This document shows positions 1 through 8,187 of a DNA stretch of 64,000 nucleotides, one piece after another. The stretch's first letter is position 1; each line of letters begins with the position of its first letter. A program made the translations under genes and the position numbers. Location: contig NZ_JALHRX010000002.1 of NCBI RefSeq assembly GCF_023952475.1, forward strand, positions 620,001-684,000, read 5' to 3'. A model generated the notes under the pieces. It was not told where the DNA came from and did not search any database. It worked only from the letters and a program-made list of their open reading frames with translations. Origin of the DNA: Cupriavidus sp. WGlv3 (GTDB lineage: Bacteria > Pseudomonadota > Gammaproteobacteria > Burkholderiales > Burkholderiaceae).

Positions 1-142
1 GATAAAGGAAATGCGCGTTCACGCAGGGCAGAGTCGGAGAAGTGAACTCGACGCGCCTGATGCGTACATCGACAGCGTGGGACTCGACAATGGCACTGAT
101 TCTGTCCGCTAGGGACCCCGTCGGGAAAGCCTCATCTTGCAT
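1..142 (-). CDS. Hypothetical protein, 5' part only (runs off the left edge)
   Basis: A minus-strand reading frame opens with ATG at 142-140 and stays open to the window edge, giving 47 residues beginning MQDEAFPTGSLADRISAIVE. A purine-rich GAGGTG lies about ten bases before the ATG and could serve as ribosome binding site. The residue mix looks like a folded protein, with no low-complexity bias. I do not recognise the family, and the rest of the gene lies outside the window. It belongs to the same low-G+C island as the genes that follow. Confidence 0.4.
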   Translation of the reverse strand, partial: MQDEAFPTGSLADRISAIVESHAVDVRIRRVEFTSPTLPCVNAHFLY

Positions 143-177
143 TAGATAACACACCTCTGAACCGGCGCCAGACGACC

Positions 178-194
178 TTATGCCTCCGGCATAA
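178..194. repeat. Perfect hairpin, 7-bp arms
   Basis: TTATGCC and GGCATAA flank a three-base loop TCC. The hairpin lies upstream of the partial minus-strand gene and has no T-run on either side, so it is more likely a protein-binding site or recombination-site remnant than a terminator. Function is not known. Confidence 0.4.
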
Positions 195-370
195 CGGAAC
201 TTAGACCAGATGTAATTGATATTTATATCTTGCTTGCCGCTCGGACGCAGTTTACATCGGCATATTGCGATGCGGAGCCTCCCCCCTTAGGAGGGGCTTC
301 CAATTGAGGCCATCATCCGTGGTCTCAACGGGTCTTGGAAGCGCCTGCACCTATTCGGACCAATTACTGG

Positions 371-562
371 CTAAGCCAGCGCCCCTGTGTATCCCTGGCC
401 ACCGTACTTTTTTGTCCGGGTCCAATGCTGCTGCGATAACAGTTCTGCTTCTTTAACTTGCAAGGAAAAATCTTCGAGAGTCATTGCGACGGACTGGTCC
501 TCACACCCCGCGATATTGGCTACCGTCAACCGCTTGCACTTGATAGTCAAACCTGACGTCAT
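371..562 (-). CDS. Possible small hypothetical protein (63 aa)
   Basis: The frame runs from ATG at 562 to a stop at 371, giving 63 residues beginning MTSGLTIKCKRLTVANIAGC. The composition (mixed hydrophobic and charged residues, few Arg/Pro/Ser runs) looks more like a real protein than neighbouring chance frames do. A GGAAG just before the ATG is too close to be an ideal ribosome binding site. It has the same strand as the partial gene at the left edge. No family is recognised. It could also be the broken start of a longer gene. Confidence 0.25.
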   Translation of the reverse strand: MTSGLTIKCKRLTVANIAGCEDQSVAMTLEDFSLQVKEAELLSQQHWTRTKKYGGQGYTGALA

Positions 563-1272
563 CGCTTCCAGTGAATGAGTGCGCGAGAGCAATGGCTCTA
601 CTGGAGAAGGTGTGCACTCGGTCGTATCGCCGATTCGTTGCGCGTCCTAATCGAGGTTACCAGCAAAGCACGGCCTCCCTACCAGCACCCTAAATCCACC
701 GTCACGGACTTCGCCAGCTTGCACATTCTGACGATGTGGAATTGGAAGACGTCAACTGTTCTTCCAATCAAGACGAGCCAAGCAGCTGCCGGCCACACTC
801 CTGCGAGTCGGCCGCCCGGCGAGCCGGCTGGCCGCCATCAATAGCAGGTGTCGCGGTGCCCATTATTTGACCCAGACCCAGCGGCATTAAGTATGTGCAC
901 ACTTACTTTTACGGGCAGTGCGGGTGGCCAGCGGCGAAGGCCATGGCGTTGGTGTTTATGAGGGAAGAAATCCTTACGTCGTGCGGTACCCGACCGTTCT
1001 GGCACATACCAAAGTCGTCACTGAGAAGTCTGGGGTGAGGGGGAAAAAGGCTCTTGGCCCGTCTCATCGAATGAACCAGAAGTGCCTTATGAGGCGGCAA
1101 CAACTTTAGGCAGGCGTCACTGGAGGTCGCTCCATGGCAGCAAAAGGTTAAGCGGTCAAATCTAGCGGGGAAGTCCCTTTCATTCCTTATTTGTCTCGGA
1201 CACGTGTCGCTTCGCCGTAACAAAGCGCCTCAATCGCCATAAACATGACGACGTCTCCACCCACCTTTTGGC
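563..1272. other. Non-coding or degraded stretch
   Basis: I see no convincing gene here on either strand. The open frames present (for example 575-844 plus and 909-1223 minus) have low-complexity, Arg/Ser/Pro-rich translations and no good ribosome binding sites. The stretch may be decayed mobile DNA upstream of the operon that begins at 1338. Confidence 0.5.
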
Positions 1273-1326
1273 GTATTGTAACTTTTCGTAACCCGTGATG
1301 TAATAAAGTATTGCAAAGCGCAATAC
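1273..1326. promoter_or_regulatory. Candidate operator of the RHH-led operon
   Basis: A perfect inverted repeat GTATTGC-AAAGC-GCAATAC occupies 1308-1326 and ends eleven bases before the ATG of the ribbon-helix-helix gene. A third copy of the half-site GTATTG sits at 1273-1278 in the same orientation as the left arm, and a direct repeat GTAAC occurs at 1278-1282 and 1288-1292. RHH repressors of this size commonly bind such short repeats at their own promoters, so autoregulation is the simplest reading. That is inference. Confidence 0.5.
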
Positions 1327-1337
1327 AAATCACAAAT

Positions 1338-1523
1338 ATGGGCGCCGAAAAAAATATCGGACTTAGTTTCCGGGTCACACCCTCCTTCAAAAAGCTCTTG
1401 GAAACAGCAGCGGGACGCGAGAGACGAAGCCTGACAAATATGCTGGAAGTTGCACTGGAGGATTACTGCCAGCGAAAGGGCATTCTGGTCAATGACCAGG
1501 CCGGCTCCGAGGAGAGCCAATGA
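1338..1523 (+). CDS. Ribbon-helix-helix (Arc/CopG-like) DNA-binding protein
   Basis: A 61-residue protein with the RHH pattern: a short beta strand (GLSFRVTP, residues 8-15), then a helix (SFKKLLETAAGRE), a turn, and a second helix (SLTNMLEVALEDYCQRKG). This matches CopG/Arc-type dimeric repressors and the antitoxins built on the same fold. I chose ATG 1338; a TTG at 1311 is in frame but falls inside the inverted repeat that I read as its operator. It is the first gene of the operon running to 7230, with same-strand spacing that fits co-transcription, so it is probably the operon's repressor. No toxin-like partner is adjacent. Confidence 0.7.
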   Translation: MGAEKNIGLSFRVTPSFKKLLETAAGRERRSLTNMLEVALEDYCQRKGILVNDQAGSEESQ

Positions 1524-1618
1524 AATCGCCCGACTGCTCCAGCGACCCTACGCAGCGCGAGGCTCTCCTCATGGGCGAACACCAAGCAACAAGAAATCAC
1601 CCTCACTTCCCAAACTGA
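1520..1618 (+). CDS. Possible translationally coupled micro-ORF (32 aa)
   Basis: The ATG at 1520 overlaps the stop of the RHH gene as ATGA and has a GGAG six bases upstream. The 32-residue product begins MKSPDCSSDPTQREALLMGE and shows no recognisable domain. It fills most of the otherwise unexplained gap between the RHH gene and the next membrane protein gene, which suggests a leader or small accessory protein, but it could be chance. Confidence 0.25.
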   Translation: MKSPDCSSDPTQREALLMGEHQATRNHPHFPN

Positions 1619-1649
1619 AGCGAGTTTTAATCCCAGCAGAGAACCTGCG

Positions 1650-3167
1650 ATGACTCTCGACACTCGCCTTGGAATTCTGATTCGTCTGTACGAAAAACTG
1701 AAAGGCTGGATTTTTCGTGCGCCAAAGCCCTCATATGAGGCTGCGCACCCAACTCTTAATCCCATCGACATCGAACAGTTGACCATCGAACTGCGGCTGC
1801 GGGAGGAAGGCGAACGTCTTGGGCATCAAGGAGTCCCCAACCAAACTTCAACGGTTCTTTCCGGTCCTGAAATGGCCGTAGTGCACCGCGTGGAAAAGCA
1901 GCGTCAGGAGTACATGCAGTGGGGAGCTATCCGACTTTCAAACGTCAACAACGACATTCACTCGTGCAACCTTATCCAGCGCATCAACAGTGCCCTGGCC
2001 GCAGGTGAGTCATTTGAAAGCAACGTCAATGCGATTATCACGCGCAAAGACACCCAGCTAGAGAGCCTTGCTCAAGCAAAGCATCAAAAACATGTCCAAC
2101 TGGAGCGGTTTAGAGCGACGAACGGACTTACTCGCGATGCCATAGTGCCGAGTGGGCTTAGCAAATGGTCAAAGCGGATAGGTCTGCTTGTGTGCGTATT
2201 GTTCGAGGGAGTGCTCAACGCCAAATTCTTTGCGCAAGGCCTCGACGACGGTCTACTTGGAGGATTCTTCTATGCCTTCGCGCTCGCCTTCGTAAACGTC
2301 TTATTTGCCTTTGGAATCGGGCGTTATCTTCTACCCAATTTATGGCATCAGCGTTTCGAGTGGAAGCTGATGGGGATGGTTGGTCTCGTCTTCATCGTAG
2401 CGTCCGTTGGCGGCGTCGGCCTTGCCATTGCGCACTTTCGTGACACTCTCACGGCCGGCATACCTGACGCCGAGGCGGCCGCGCTGCACGCCTTGAAGGA
2501 GAGCCCCTTTAAGCTCCGCGACATCATGTCTTGGCTACTGTTTCTTCTTAGCGCCTGCTTCGGTCTCAGCGCGGGGTACGCTGGTTTGTCATTTCTAGAC
2601 CGCTACCCAGGTTATACCGCAATCACGGAGGAAGCAGACAAGGCTTCGGATGAGTACGAGGAAGAACTCGAAGACTTGAGGGACGAACTAGATAGAGAGC
2701 GCGATGACGCAGTTGCCGCTCTCGAATCTACGCTACACGATTCGCAGGAGGCCCTTCGCGGCCTTTCCGCTGCGATTCGAACAAAGCGGGATTCGGGAAT
2801 CGATTTTCTTCATGTAATGCAGGAGGCTGAGCGCGCACTTGCGTCTCTGCTAATGACGTTCCGGACCGAGAACACTGTCGCACGTGGGGGCGTTCCTGCT
2901 CCCGCATACTTCAACGAAATTCCCAGATTGCAAGAATTGCCCCTTCCAGACTTCACTGTGGAGCAAGATAAAGCCATCCTGACGCAACAAGAGGCGCTTG
3001 TAGCTGACCTTCTAAAGGGAGAACAGGGCATTCGGTCGCGAATCCAAAACGCCTTCAACCAAAAGTATCAACTTGTGCGCCCCTTGAAAGCGCAATTTCC
3101 GCAGGCTTCAGTAGGCCCCACCTCCGAGACGCCAGCTTCCGCTTCTGGCACAGTCTTAGGGAGCTAA
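1650..3167 (+). CDS. Four-helix membrane protein with C-terminal coiled coil
   Basis: A 505-residue protein. Residues 1-170 are soluble, with helical stretches near 40-55 and 75-155. Four hydrophobic segments follow at about 176-195, 203-226, 240-263 and 293-315. A highly charged coiled coil (about 325-375, rich in Glu/Asp/Arg heptads) and a soluble tail complete it. No enzyme motif is visible, and I do not recognise a named family; the layout resembles DUF4407-type proteins only loosely. It is the first large gene of the operon, and its stop is three bases before the next ATG, so it should be made in step with the VWA-like and MotA/MotB-like proteins. A role as an inner-membrane scaffold or sensor for that complex is inference. 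Confidence 0.65.
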   Translation: MTLDTRLGILIRLYEKLKGWIFRAPKPSYEAAHPTLNPIDIEQLTIELRLREEGERLGHQGVPNQTSTVLSGPEMAVVHRVEKQRQEYMQWGAIRLSNVNNDIHSCNLIQRINSALAAGESFESNVNAIITRKDTQLESLAQAKHQKHVQLERFRATNGLTRDAIVPSGLSKWSKRIGLLVCVLFEGVLNAKFFAQGLDDGLLGGFFYAFALAFVNVLFAFGIGRYLLPNLWHQRFEWKLMGMVGLVFIVASVGGVGLAIAHFRDTLTAGIPDAEAAALHALKESPFKLRDIMSWLLFLLSACFGLSAGYAGLSFLDRYPGYTAITEEADKASDEYEEELEDLRDELDRERDDAVAALESTLHDSQEALRGLSAAIRTKRDSGIDFLHVMQEAERALASLLMTFRTENTVARGGVPAPAYFNEIPRLQELPLPDFTVEQDKAILTQQEALVADLLKGEQGIRSRIQNAFNQKYQLVRPLKAQFPQASVGPTSETPASASGTVLGS

Positions 3168-3170
3168 AAC

Positions 3171-3977
3171 ATGGCACGAGCTAGCCGGCGTAAACAACGC
3201 GAACAACAATTCGACCTACTAAAAATCTTCGGAGGCCTCTTTTTAGTAGCCGCCGCTCTGATTGGGGTTGTATACGTCACTCTCACGAAGGAAAAGGGCG
3301 TCGACAAGGCAACCCTTTGCCCCGCCAACGGTCCCACCGGACACGTGGTCCTTCTTGTTGACCAGACAGACCCGTTCAACTTCGTACAGAAACGCGCTTT
3401 TGAAGCCGAGTTGCAGACCCTCGTACTTCGGCGGACTCCCAAGGGCTCACTACTATCGGTGTACGTGCTTGGTGAAGATTTCACCTTGAATGCGGAGCCT
3501 TTGGTAGAGCTTTGCAATCCCGGCTCCGGAGAGGACAAAAGTGCGCTTACGTCCAACCTAACCCGCCTTCGCAAGCAGTACGAGGAACGCTTCGTACAGC
3601 CACTGATGCAGCAGTCCGAAAAACTGGTTTCCGCGACGCCCGCCAAGAAGTCTCCGATTTTCGAGATGTTGCAACTCATTGGAATCAATGCCTTCAGAAA
3701 ACATGACATCCAAGGCGAGCGGCGTCTCATCGTAGTGTCTGACATGCTCCACAACACCCCTGAGTTCAGTATGTACAAGGGGCTACCAGATTTCGACGCC
3801 TTTACTGACACGGCCTATGGTCGCAAAGCGCAGGCGGACCTTTCAGGCGTCGAGGTGGAGCTCGACTATCTCGTCAACGACCCGAAGATTCAAACTCGCC
3901 GCAATCTAAGCTTCTGGGAAGCCTATTTCAACAAGGCCCGCGCACGCGTGGTGTCGGCCCGACCGCTGGAGGGCTAA
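3171..3977 (+). CDS. Membrane-anchored VWA-like protein
   Basis: A 268-residue protein with a basic N-terminus, one transmembrane segment (about 18-38) and a large domain outside. The domain opens with a hydrophobic strand and an acidic loop, GHVVLLVDQTDP (D64 and D67), and later has a strand followed by an Asp (RRLIVVSDMLHN, D191). That is the arrangement of a von Willebrand A-type fold with a degenerate metal site (DxTD rather than DxSxS). The GGAG ribosome binding site lies over the stop of the preceding gene, and the following ATG is three bases after its own stop. VWA proteins usually mediate metal-dependent protein contacts, so this may tie the membrane complex to a partner. The VWA call rests on pattern only. 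Confidence 0.6.
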   Translation: MARASRRKQREQQFDLLKIFGGLFLVAAALIGVVYVTLTKEKGVDKATLCPANGPTGHVVLLVDQTDPFNFVQKRAFEAELQTLVLRRTPKGSLLSVYVLGEDFTLNAEPLVELCNPGSGEDKSALTSNLTRLRKQYEERFVQPLMQQSEKLVSATPAKKSPIFEMLQLIGINAFRKHDIQGERRLIVVSDMLHNTPEFSMYKGLPDFDAFTDTAYGRKAQADLSGVEVELDYLVNDPKIQTRRNLSFWEAYFNKARARVVSARPLEG

Positions 3978-3980
3978 TAC

Positions 3981-5609
3981 ATGAACAAGACAGCCTACAT
4001 CCCCACTAAGAATCTTTTCTTCCTTGCCGTCGTGCTGAAGGTGCTTTTTGCGGGCATTAGCGTACGGCTCCAGGATGCTTGGGTACTAGGTTTCGGGTTG
4101 CCGCTGGTGGTGATGAGTGCCTACATGGCCCTCGGCTACCGCCGTCGCGACAAGGCCGAAGTTCCTGACGAGAAGTTCGCCGACAGCTGTTACTACTTGG
4201 GATTCATCTTTACGATTGCCTCCATTTGCGCTTGTCTCCTCGACATTCCAAACATTGGAACCAATATGAGCGCCATCGCGGTTCGCTTCGGTGCCGCAAT
4301 GGTGAGTACGGTTCTTGGCCTCTTCGTTCGTGTTTGGCTCGTAACCTTCCGCAAGGACTCGAGCGACGCCGTTGTCGACGCCGGGGAGGCGGTAGTAAAG
4401 GCGTCCTATGCGCTTGCCGACCAGCTAACCGTGTCGCTCAATCACTTCAAGGGCTTTGACGAAGGACTTTTCCGGGCTACTCAGTCCAGCGCGGACAGGG
4501 TCAACCAGCAGATTGAAGCCATCGCCAAGAACTATGCCGCATCACTTGACGGCCTCTTCGAACAGCTTTCTAGCAAACAGAAAGAGCAGGTTGACACTGC
4601 GCTGGCACGGGCAGAGCAGGCAAGCAAGGCACTGGAGAACATCGTCGAGCGGGTCGGTCAAGGGGCAGCAAAGAGCGTGCTCACTGTCCAGCAACGTGCA
4701 GTGGACCTCGTCGGGGAGCTCGAGAATCGTCTGCGCTCCAGCCAATTTCCTGGGGATTACTTTGTAAAGACTCTCGCAGCACCGATGCAAGACTTCCAGG
4801 TAGCTGCCACCGCGCTCAGCACTCAGGTCCAATCGGCCTCCTCCGGCATTGAAAAGTCTACAGGCAAGGTGACTCAGGCATTTAAACGCCTGGAGCAACG
4901 GTCCGATGAGATTGACCAAGCAATCAACTCTGTTGTAACCCTTTCCAAGAGCCAGCATGAAGTCCTCCAGGCTACCCAAGGTCAGATGGACGCCCTCACT
5001 GTGATGGGCCAACAGCTCTGCACAATGGCAGAAGCACTAGCTGAAGTGATGAGACGTCTGGAGTCTTCCAACGGTGAAACCCGCGAACTCACTGGCGCGG
5101 TATCAGAATTTGCCCGCACCAGCGAGACTACAAGGGCGACCCTCGCGGATTCGTTGCATGGCATCACGCGCCAACTTGCCGTTCACGCTGCATCCAACGA
5201 TGCCTTGTCAAAGCAAATGGCCGACAACGTCCTGAATACACGAGAGACTGTCTCAGCGCTGCGAGATGGAGCCTCGGCGAACATCCAAGCTATAACAGAG
5301 ATGAAGACGACGGCCGCAACGCACGAAGAGGTTGCCAGACAGTTGCAGGCGTCCGTCGCCAAGCAGGAAACGGTCGCTGCAGCTCTTTGGGAAGCTGGTG
5401 GGCAATCCATTCGCGTGTCCGAGCAACTCGCCGAGGTTACCTCTCATCTCCAAAGCATCTCAAAGGGACTCCATGCGCCCGTTACGACCGCACCTCATGT
5501 CGGTGCGGCGCCCACAGCCAGTCCCGTTGGTCAAGATATGCGCCCAATAGGGATGGTCATCCAATCCGTGGACGGCCGTGAAGCGATGGCAAGCAAGGAC
5601 TATCCATGA
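3981..5609 (+). CDS. MotA/TolQ/ExbB-like (ZorA-like) membrane protein with long coiled-coil tail
   Basis: A 542-residue protein with four predicted transmembrane helices near the N-terminus (about 10-28, 33-52, 70-88, 97-122), followed by a soluble, almost entirely helical tail from about 140 to 500. The third and fourth helices carry the pattern of MotA/TolQ/ExbB channels: a Gly/Thr helix (YLGFIFTIAS) and a Ser-Thr-x-x-Gly-Leu helix (AAMVSTVLGLFVRVWLV). Long helical tails on such channels are the hallmark of ZorA in Zorya phage-defence systems, where they form an intracellular shaft. The tail could also be mistaken for a chemoreceptor, but the hairpin signalling motif of the MA domain is absent. 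The stop overlaps the ATG of the next gene (ATGA), as expected of subunits made in a fixed ratio. Confidence 0.65.
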   Translation: MNKTAYIPTKNLFFLAVVLKVLFAGISVRLQDAWVLGFGLPLVVMSAYMALGYRRRDKAEVPDEKFADSCYYLGFIFTIASICACLLDIPNIGTNMSAIAVRFGAAMVSTVLGLFVRVWLVTFRKDSSDAVVDAGEAVVKASYALADQLTVSLNHFKGFDEGLFRATQSSADRVNQQIEAIAKNYAASLDGLFEQLSSKQKEQVDTALARAEQASKALENIVERVGQGAAKSVLTVQQRAVDLVGELENRLRSSQFPGDYFVKTLAAPMQDFQVAATALSTQVQSASSGIEKSTGKVTQAFKRLEQRSDEIDQAINSVVTLSKSQHEVLQATQGQMDALTVMGQQLCTMAEALAEVMRRLESSNGETRELTGAVSEFARTSETTRATLADSLHGITRQLAVHAASNDALSKQMADNVLNTRETVSALRDGASANIQAITEMKTTAATHEEVARQLQASVAKQETVAAALWEAGGQSIRVSEQLAEVTSHLQSISKGLHAPVTTAPHVGAAPTASPVGQDMRPIGMVIQSVDGREAMASKDYP

Positions 5610-6703
5610 CACCGAAGCGTCAGGACCAGGTCTTTCAACTATCGCTGACCGAAATTGCATTCACAATCACATTCATCTTGCTGCTCTTGCTGGGCTACAT
5701 GCTTTTCAAGAGCCAGAAAGACATTGAGGACATGCGCAAGCAACTGGACGAGTTTCCCTTGCTTACGGATGTTCAGCAAGGGTTGACCGACGCGAAAAAT
5801 CAGCTTGCCCACGTACTGCAAGGGGCCGGTCTACGAAATCCTGATGAGGCTATTTCCAAGCTGATGGCAGCCGAACAGGCAAAGGCAGAGAATGCTCGAC
5901 TTCGGAAACGACTTGAAGAGTTGGACAAGGAGCTAACGGCACTCGCCGAAGTAAAGGCAAAGATTGAAGCCACCGCGAAGGAAAAACGACCTGATGTCAC
6001 AGCTGCTGAGGTGATGTCTGCATTGACCATGCAAGATGCGGTTATCAAGGCAGTAGAGGGGCATCAAGGCCCCGGTAATGCACAGAGCAGTACCGCAAAG
6101 AAGCCGGACACATCGCGCATCCTTGCCGAGGTTCAACAAGCACTGAAGACGTCCTCAGAGCTTAGGAGGGAACTGAAAGACAAGCTCGACAAAGAGCTTC
6201 CAAAAGGTAAGGAACGGGAGACTGTTCAAGACGTTGTCGACGCTGCGAGCAACTTCATCTCCATGACAAATTCCGGGGCAAATATCAAGGTGCTGCAGAA
6301 GGACAACGCGGACCTTCGCGGCCAGGTGGCGTTCCTCCAAAATCGACTCAATGCCAATGGAGGTCGCGACTATCCCCCATGCTGGCTTAACACCGCCGGG
6401 AAGATTGAGTTCTTGTTTGCGGTCGAGTTACGTCCAGACGGTGTGGCTGTTGCGCCTGCATGGCCGTCCAGTCGCGACGCCGATGCCAAAGCACTCCCCG
6501 GCATCGATGCCATGCTTGCGGGAAGCTTCTCCTATGCCGAGTTCGAGTCGAGAGTTCGACCTATATTTGACTGGAGCCGTAAGCAGAGCCCTGAGTGCAG
6601 ACACTACGTCCAACTCAAAAGCACGCTTACCGACGCTGTCCAGTCTGACCGCATGCGTTTGCGGGTCGAGAACTTTTTCTACAAATCGGAGATACGTCGA
6701 TAG
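5606..6703 (+). CDS. MotB/ExbD-like (ZorB-like) single-pass partner with periplasmic domain
   Basis: A 365-residue protein with one N-terminal transmembrane helix (about 13-34). The helix starts SLTEIAFTITF and so has an acidic residue (E16) where MotB, ExbD and ZorB carry their proton-binding Asp. Coiled-coil stretches follow (about 35-60, 85-125, 170-200, 225-250), then a compact C-terminal domain of some 110 residues with two cysteines (C259, C331), which would be periplasmic and could form a disulphide. The C-terminal domain has no OmpA/MotB peptidoglycan-binding motif that I can see, unlike ZorB. The four-base overlap with the preceding MotA-like gene supports a two-component stator. The partner role is inference from layout and order. 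Confidence 0.6.
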   Translation: MTPKRQDQVFQLSLTEIAFTITFILLLLLGYMLFKSQKDIEDMRKQLDEFPLLTDVQQGLTDAKNQLAHVLQGAGLRNPDEAISKLMAAEQAKAENARLRKRLEELDKELTALAEVKAKIEATAKEKRPDVTAAEVMSALTMQDAVIKAVEGHQGPGNAQSSTAKKPDTSRILAEVQQALKTSSELRRELKDKLDKELPKGKERETVQDVVDAASNFISMTNSGANIKVLQKDNADLRGQVAFLQNRLNANGGRDYPPCWLNTAGKIEFLFAVELRPDGVAVAPAWPSSRDADAKALPGIDAMLAGSFSYAEFESRVRPIFDWSRKQSPECRHYVQLKSTLTDAVQSDRMRLRVENFFYKSEIRR

Positions 6704-7230
6704 TGGCCTCCATCCGATTGTTTGTGCAGAAAGTGACGTTGCCCTTGCAACGGTACGTCGTCGCCTCCGCAGCGGTGCTGGCTTTGGTGAGCACCACAAA
6801 TGCGGCCACTTTTACGGGTAGGGTCGTCCGGATTGTCGATGGGGACACCCTCACTGTACTCAATGATGAAAAGCGCGAGATACGGGTTCGCCTAGCAGGC
6901 ATAGACGCCCCTGAACACAGCCAAGCATGGGGAGAGCGTTCTCGCCAATATCTCGCCAGCCTTGCATTCGCAAAGCGCGTTTCAGTGGAGTGGTACAAGA
7001 CCAGCTACAACCGAGTCATTGGAGTCGTCATTGCGGACGGCGTCGACATATCGCTCGCTCAAGTCAAGGTCGGCTTAGCGTGGCATTACAAGAGATATGA
7101 AGCAGAGCAAGCTCCCAAGGATAGGCAAGCCTACGCCGCAGCCGAGCTTGAAGCGCGGAAAGAGCGGCGCGGCCTTTGGCAGGACCCAGAACCGATACCC
7201 CCGTGGGACTTCCGACGTCGGAGATACTGA
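6703..7230 (+). CDS. Secreted staphylococcal-nuclease-like (SNase) endonuclease
   Basis: A 175-residue protein that starts at GTG 6703, overlapping the previous stop by one base, with GGAG eleven bases upstream. Residues 1-34 form a signal peptide (hydrophobic core about 18-30, ending TNA-A). The SNase fold follows, with the calcium-site VDGDT (D46, D48), RLAGIDAPE holding the catalytic Arg and Glu (R63, E71), a second Arg in YNRVIGVV (R104), and the C-terminal GLWQDPEPIPPWDFR typical of bacterial thermonuclease-family proteins. All residues needed for Ca-dependent cutting of DNA or RNA seem present. Acting in the periplasm, it could cut DNA crossing the envelope. It is the last gene of the operon. 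Confidence 0.85.
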   Translation: MASIRLFVQKVTLPLQRYVVASAAVLALVSTTNAATFTGRVVRIVDGDTLTVLNDEKREIRVRLAGIDAPEHSQAWGERSRQYLASLAFAKRVSVEWYKTSYNRVIGVVIADGVDISLAQVKVGLAWHYKRYEAEQAPKDRQAYAAAELEARKERRGLWQDPEPIPPWDFRRRRY

Positions 7231-7276
7231 GTGTTCGGTAGTTGCATTCTCGCTGATGTCGTTTTCCCGGCGAATC

Positions 7277-7945
7277 TCAAAGGAATGAGCGAACTTCTTG
7301 CAAGTCGGCGCCCGGTACGAAGATGTATCCACCATGGCTGTCCCCGTAAGCTCGCGTTCTTCCCAAGAGCAAAAGCTTTGCTGTCAGGGCACATAACGCA
7401 GCATCCACGGCGTCAATGGAGGTTAGAGAGCTGGCGTTGATGCCGGCATCTTCTAGCACCTTGCGTCGCTGAACGCGCTTTAGTTTTGCCGAAGCGACGT
7501 CCCTACCGATAAGGGAACAGGTGATGGCGTGCGGAAACGTCTCAAAGCTGACCGGCCCTTCGACGTAGCGTTTCTCGAGGAGCAAAGGATACGTAGGCGC
7601 GAATGTCTGGAAGACCTTCTCGCCGCTGAACATCCAACCATAGAATCCGCTGGTGTTTGCTAAGGCCCGCTCTTGTGTCGGTGTCGAGAAGCAAAATATC
7701 TTCTCTTTGGCGAGCTCCTTTTCCGCGAGTCTTCCGGCGCCATCCAAACTCCATCGGCATGGTGAGTCGACGCCAACGGCGACTACCTCGTGCTGAAGAC
7801 AGTCTTGGTACAAGTCTTCCGGATTACTGCTTTTTGCGACACGGCAAACTTCGCGGCCTCGCAAGATAACAAGGTGACATCCCTTTCTTGCCCCGCCGAT
7901 GTCGATGCCGGCTACGGCGACTGTGCCTGAAGCGCTCGTCTTCAC
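7277..7945 (-). CDS. DUF429 family protein (RNase H-like fold)
   Basis: A 222-residue protein with the DUF429 opening (AGIDIGGARKGCHLVIL), a second strand with Asp (VAVGVDSPCRW) and a conserved C-terminal SIDAVDAALCAL. The family is predicted to adopt the RNase H fold and is described as a possible nuclease, but its activity is not established. I prefer GTG 7945, with GGAG six bases upstream, over the in-frame GTG at 7957. The gene faces the stator-like operon end to end with a 46-base gap and is downstream of the ATPase gene on the same strand. Related genes often occur in genomic islands next to restriction systems. Confidence 0.7.
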   Translation of the reverse strand: MKTSASGTVAVAGIDIGGARKGCHLVILRGREVCRVAKSSNPEDLYQDCLQHEVVAVGVDSPCRWSLDGAGRLAEKELAKEKIFCFSTPTQERALANTSGFYGWMFSGEKVFQTFAPTYPLLLEKRYVEGPVSFETFPHAITCSLIGRDVASAKLKRVQRRKVLEDAGINASSLTSIDAVDAALCALTAKLLLLGRTRAYGDSHGGYIFVPGADLQEVRSFL

Positions 7946-8187
7946 TGATGTCTCCACTCGTACTATCGTGGCCGATGGCGCAGTAGCATAACAAACCGGC
8001 TGCCGGCATTTGCGCCGAATCTACAGAAGGGAGGCTCGTCATGCCCCGTCGCTCGCCCTGTAGCAAGCGGGCTGCGTAGGCAAATTGTAGGCGCGACTTC
8101 TTTGCTCAAACTCGAAGGCTCGCAGACTGTACCGTCCTTCAACTTTTTTGGGCAACTGAGCCGCGCCTGCTCCCCAAGACGGCCCAC

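Noticed and set aside
575-844. Possible 89-residue protein in the left intergenic region
   Set aside because: No ribosome binding site, low-complexity C-terminus and no recognisable domain.
909-1223. Possible 104-residue minus-strand protein
   Set aside because: Composition is Arg/Pro/His/Cys-rich, no ribosome binding site is seen, and the frame has no domain features.
3981-5609. Reading the 542-residue protein as a chemotaxis receptor
   Set aside because: The coiled coil is long, but the conserved MA hairpin motif is missing and the four N-terminal helices fit a MotA/ExbB-like channel better.
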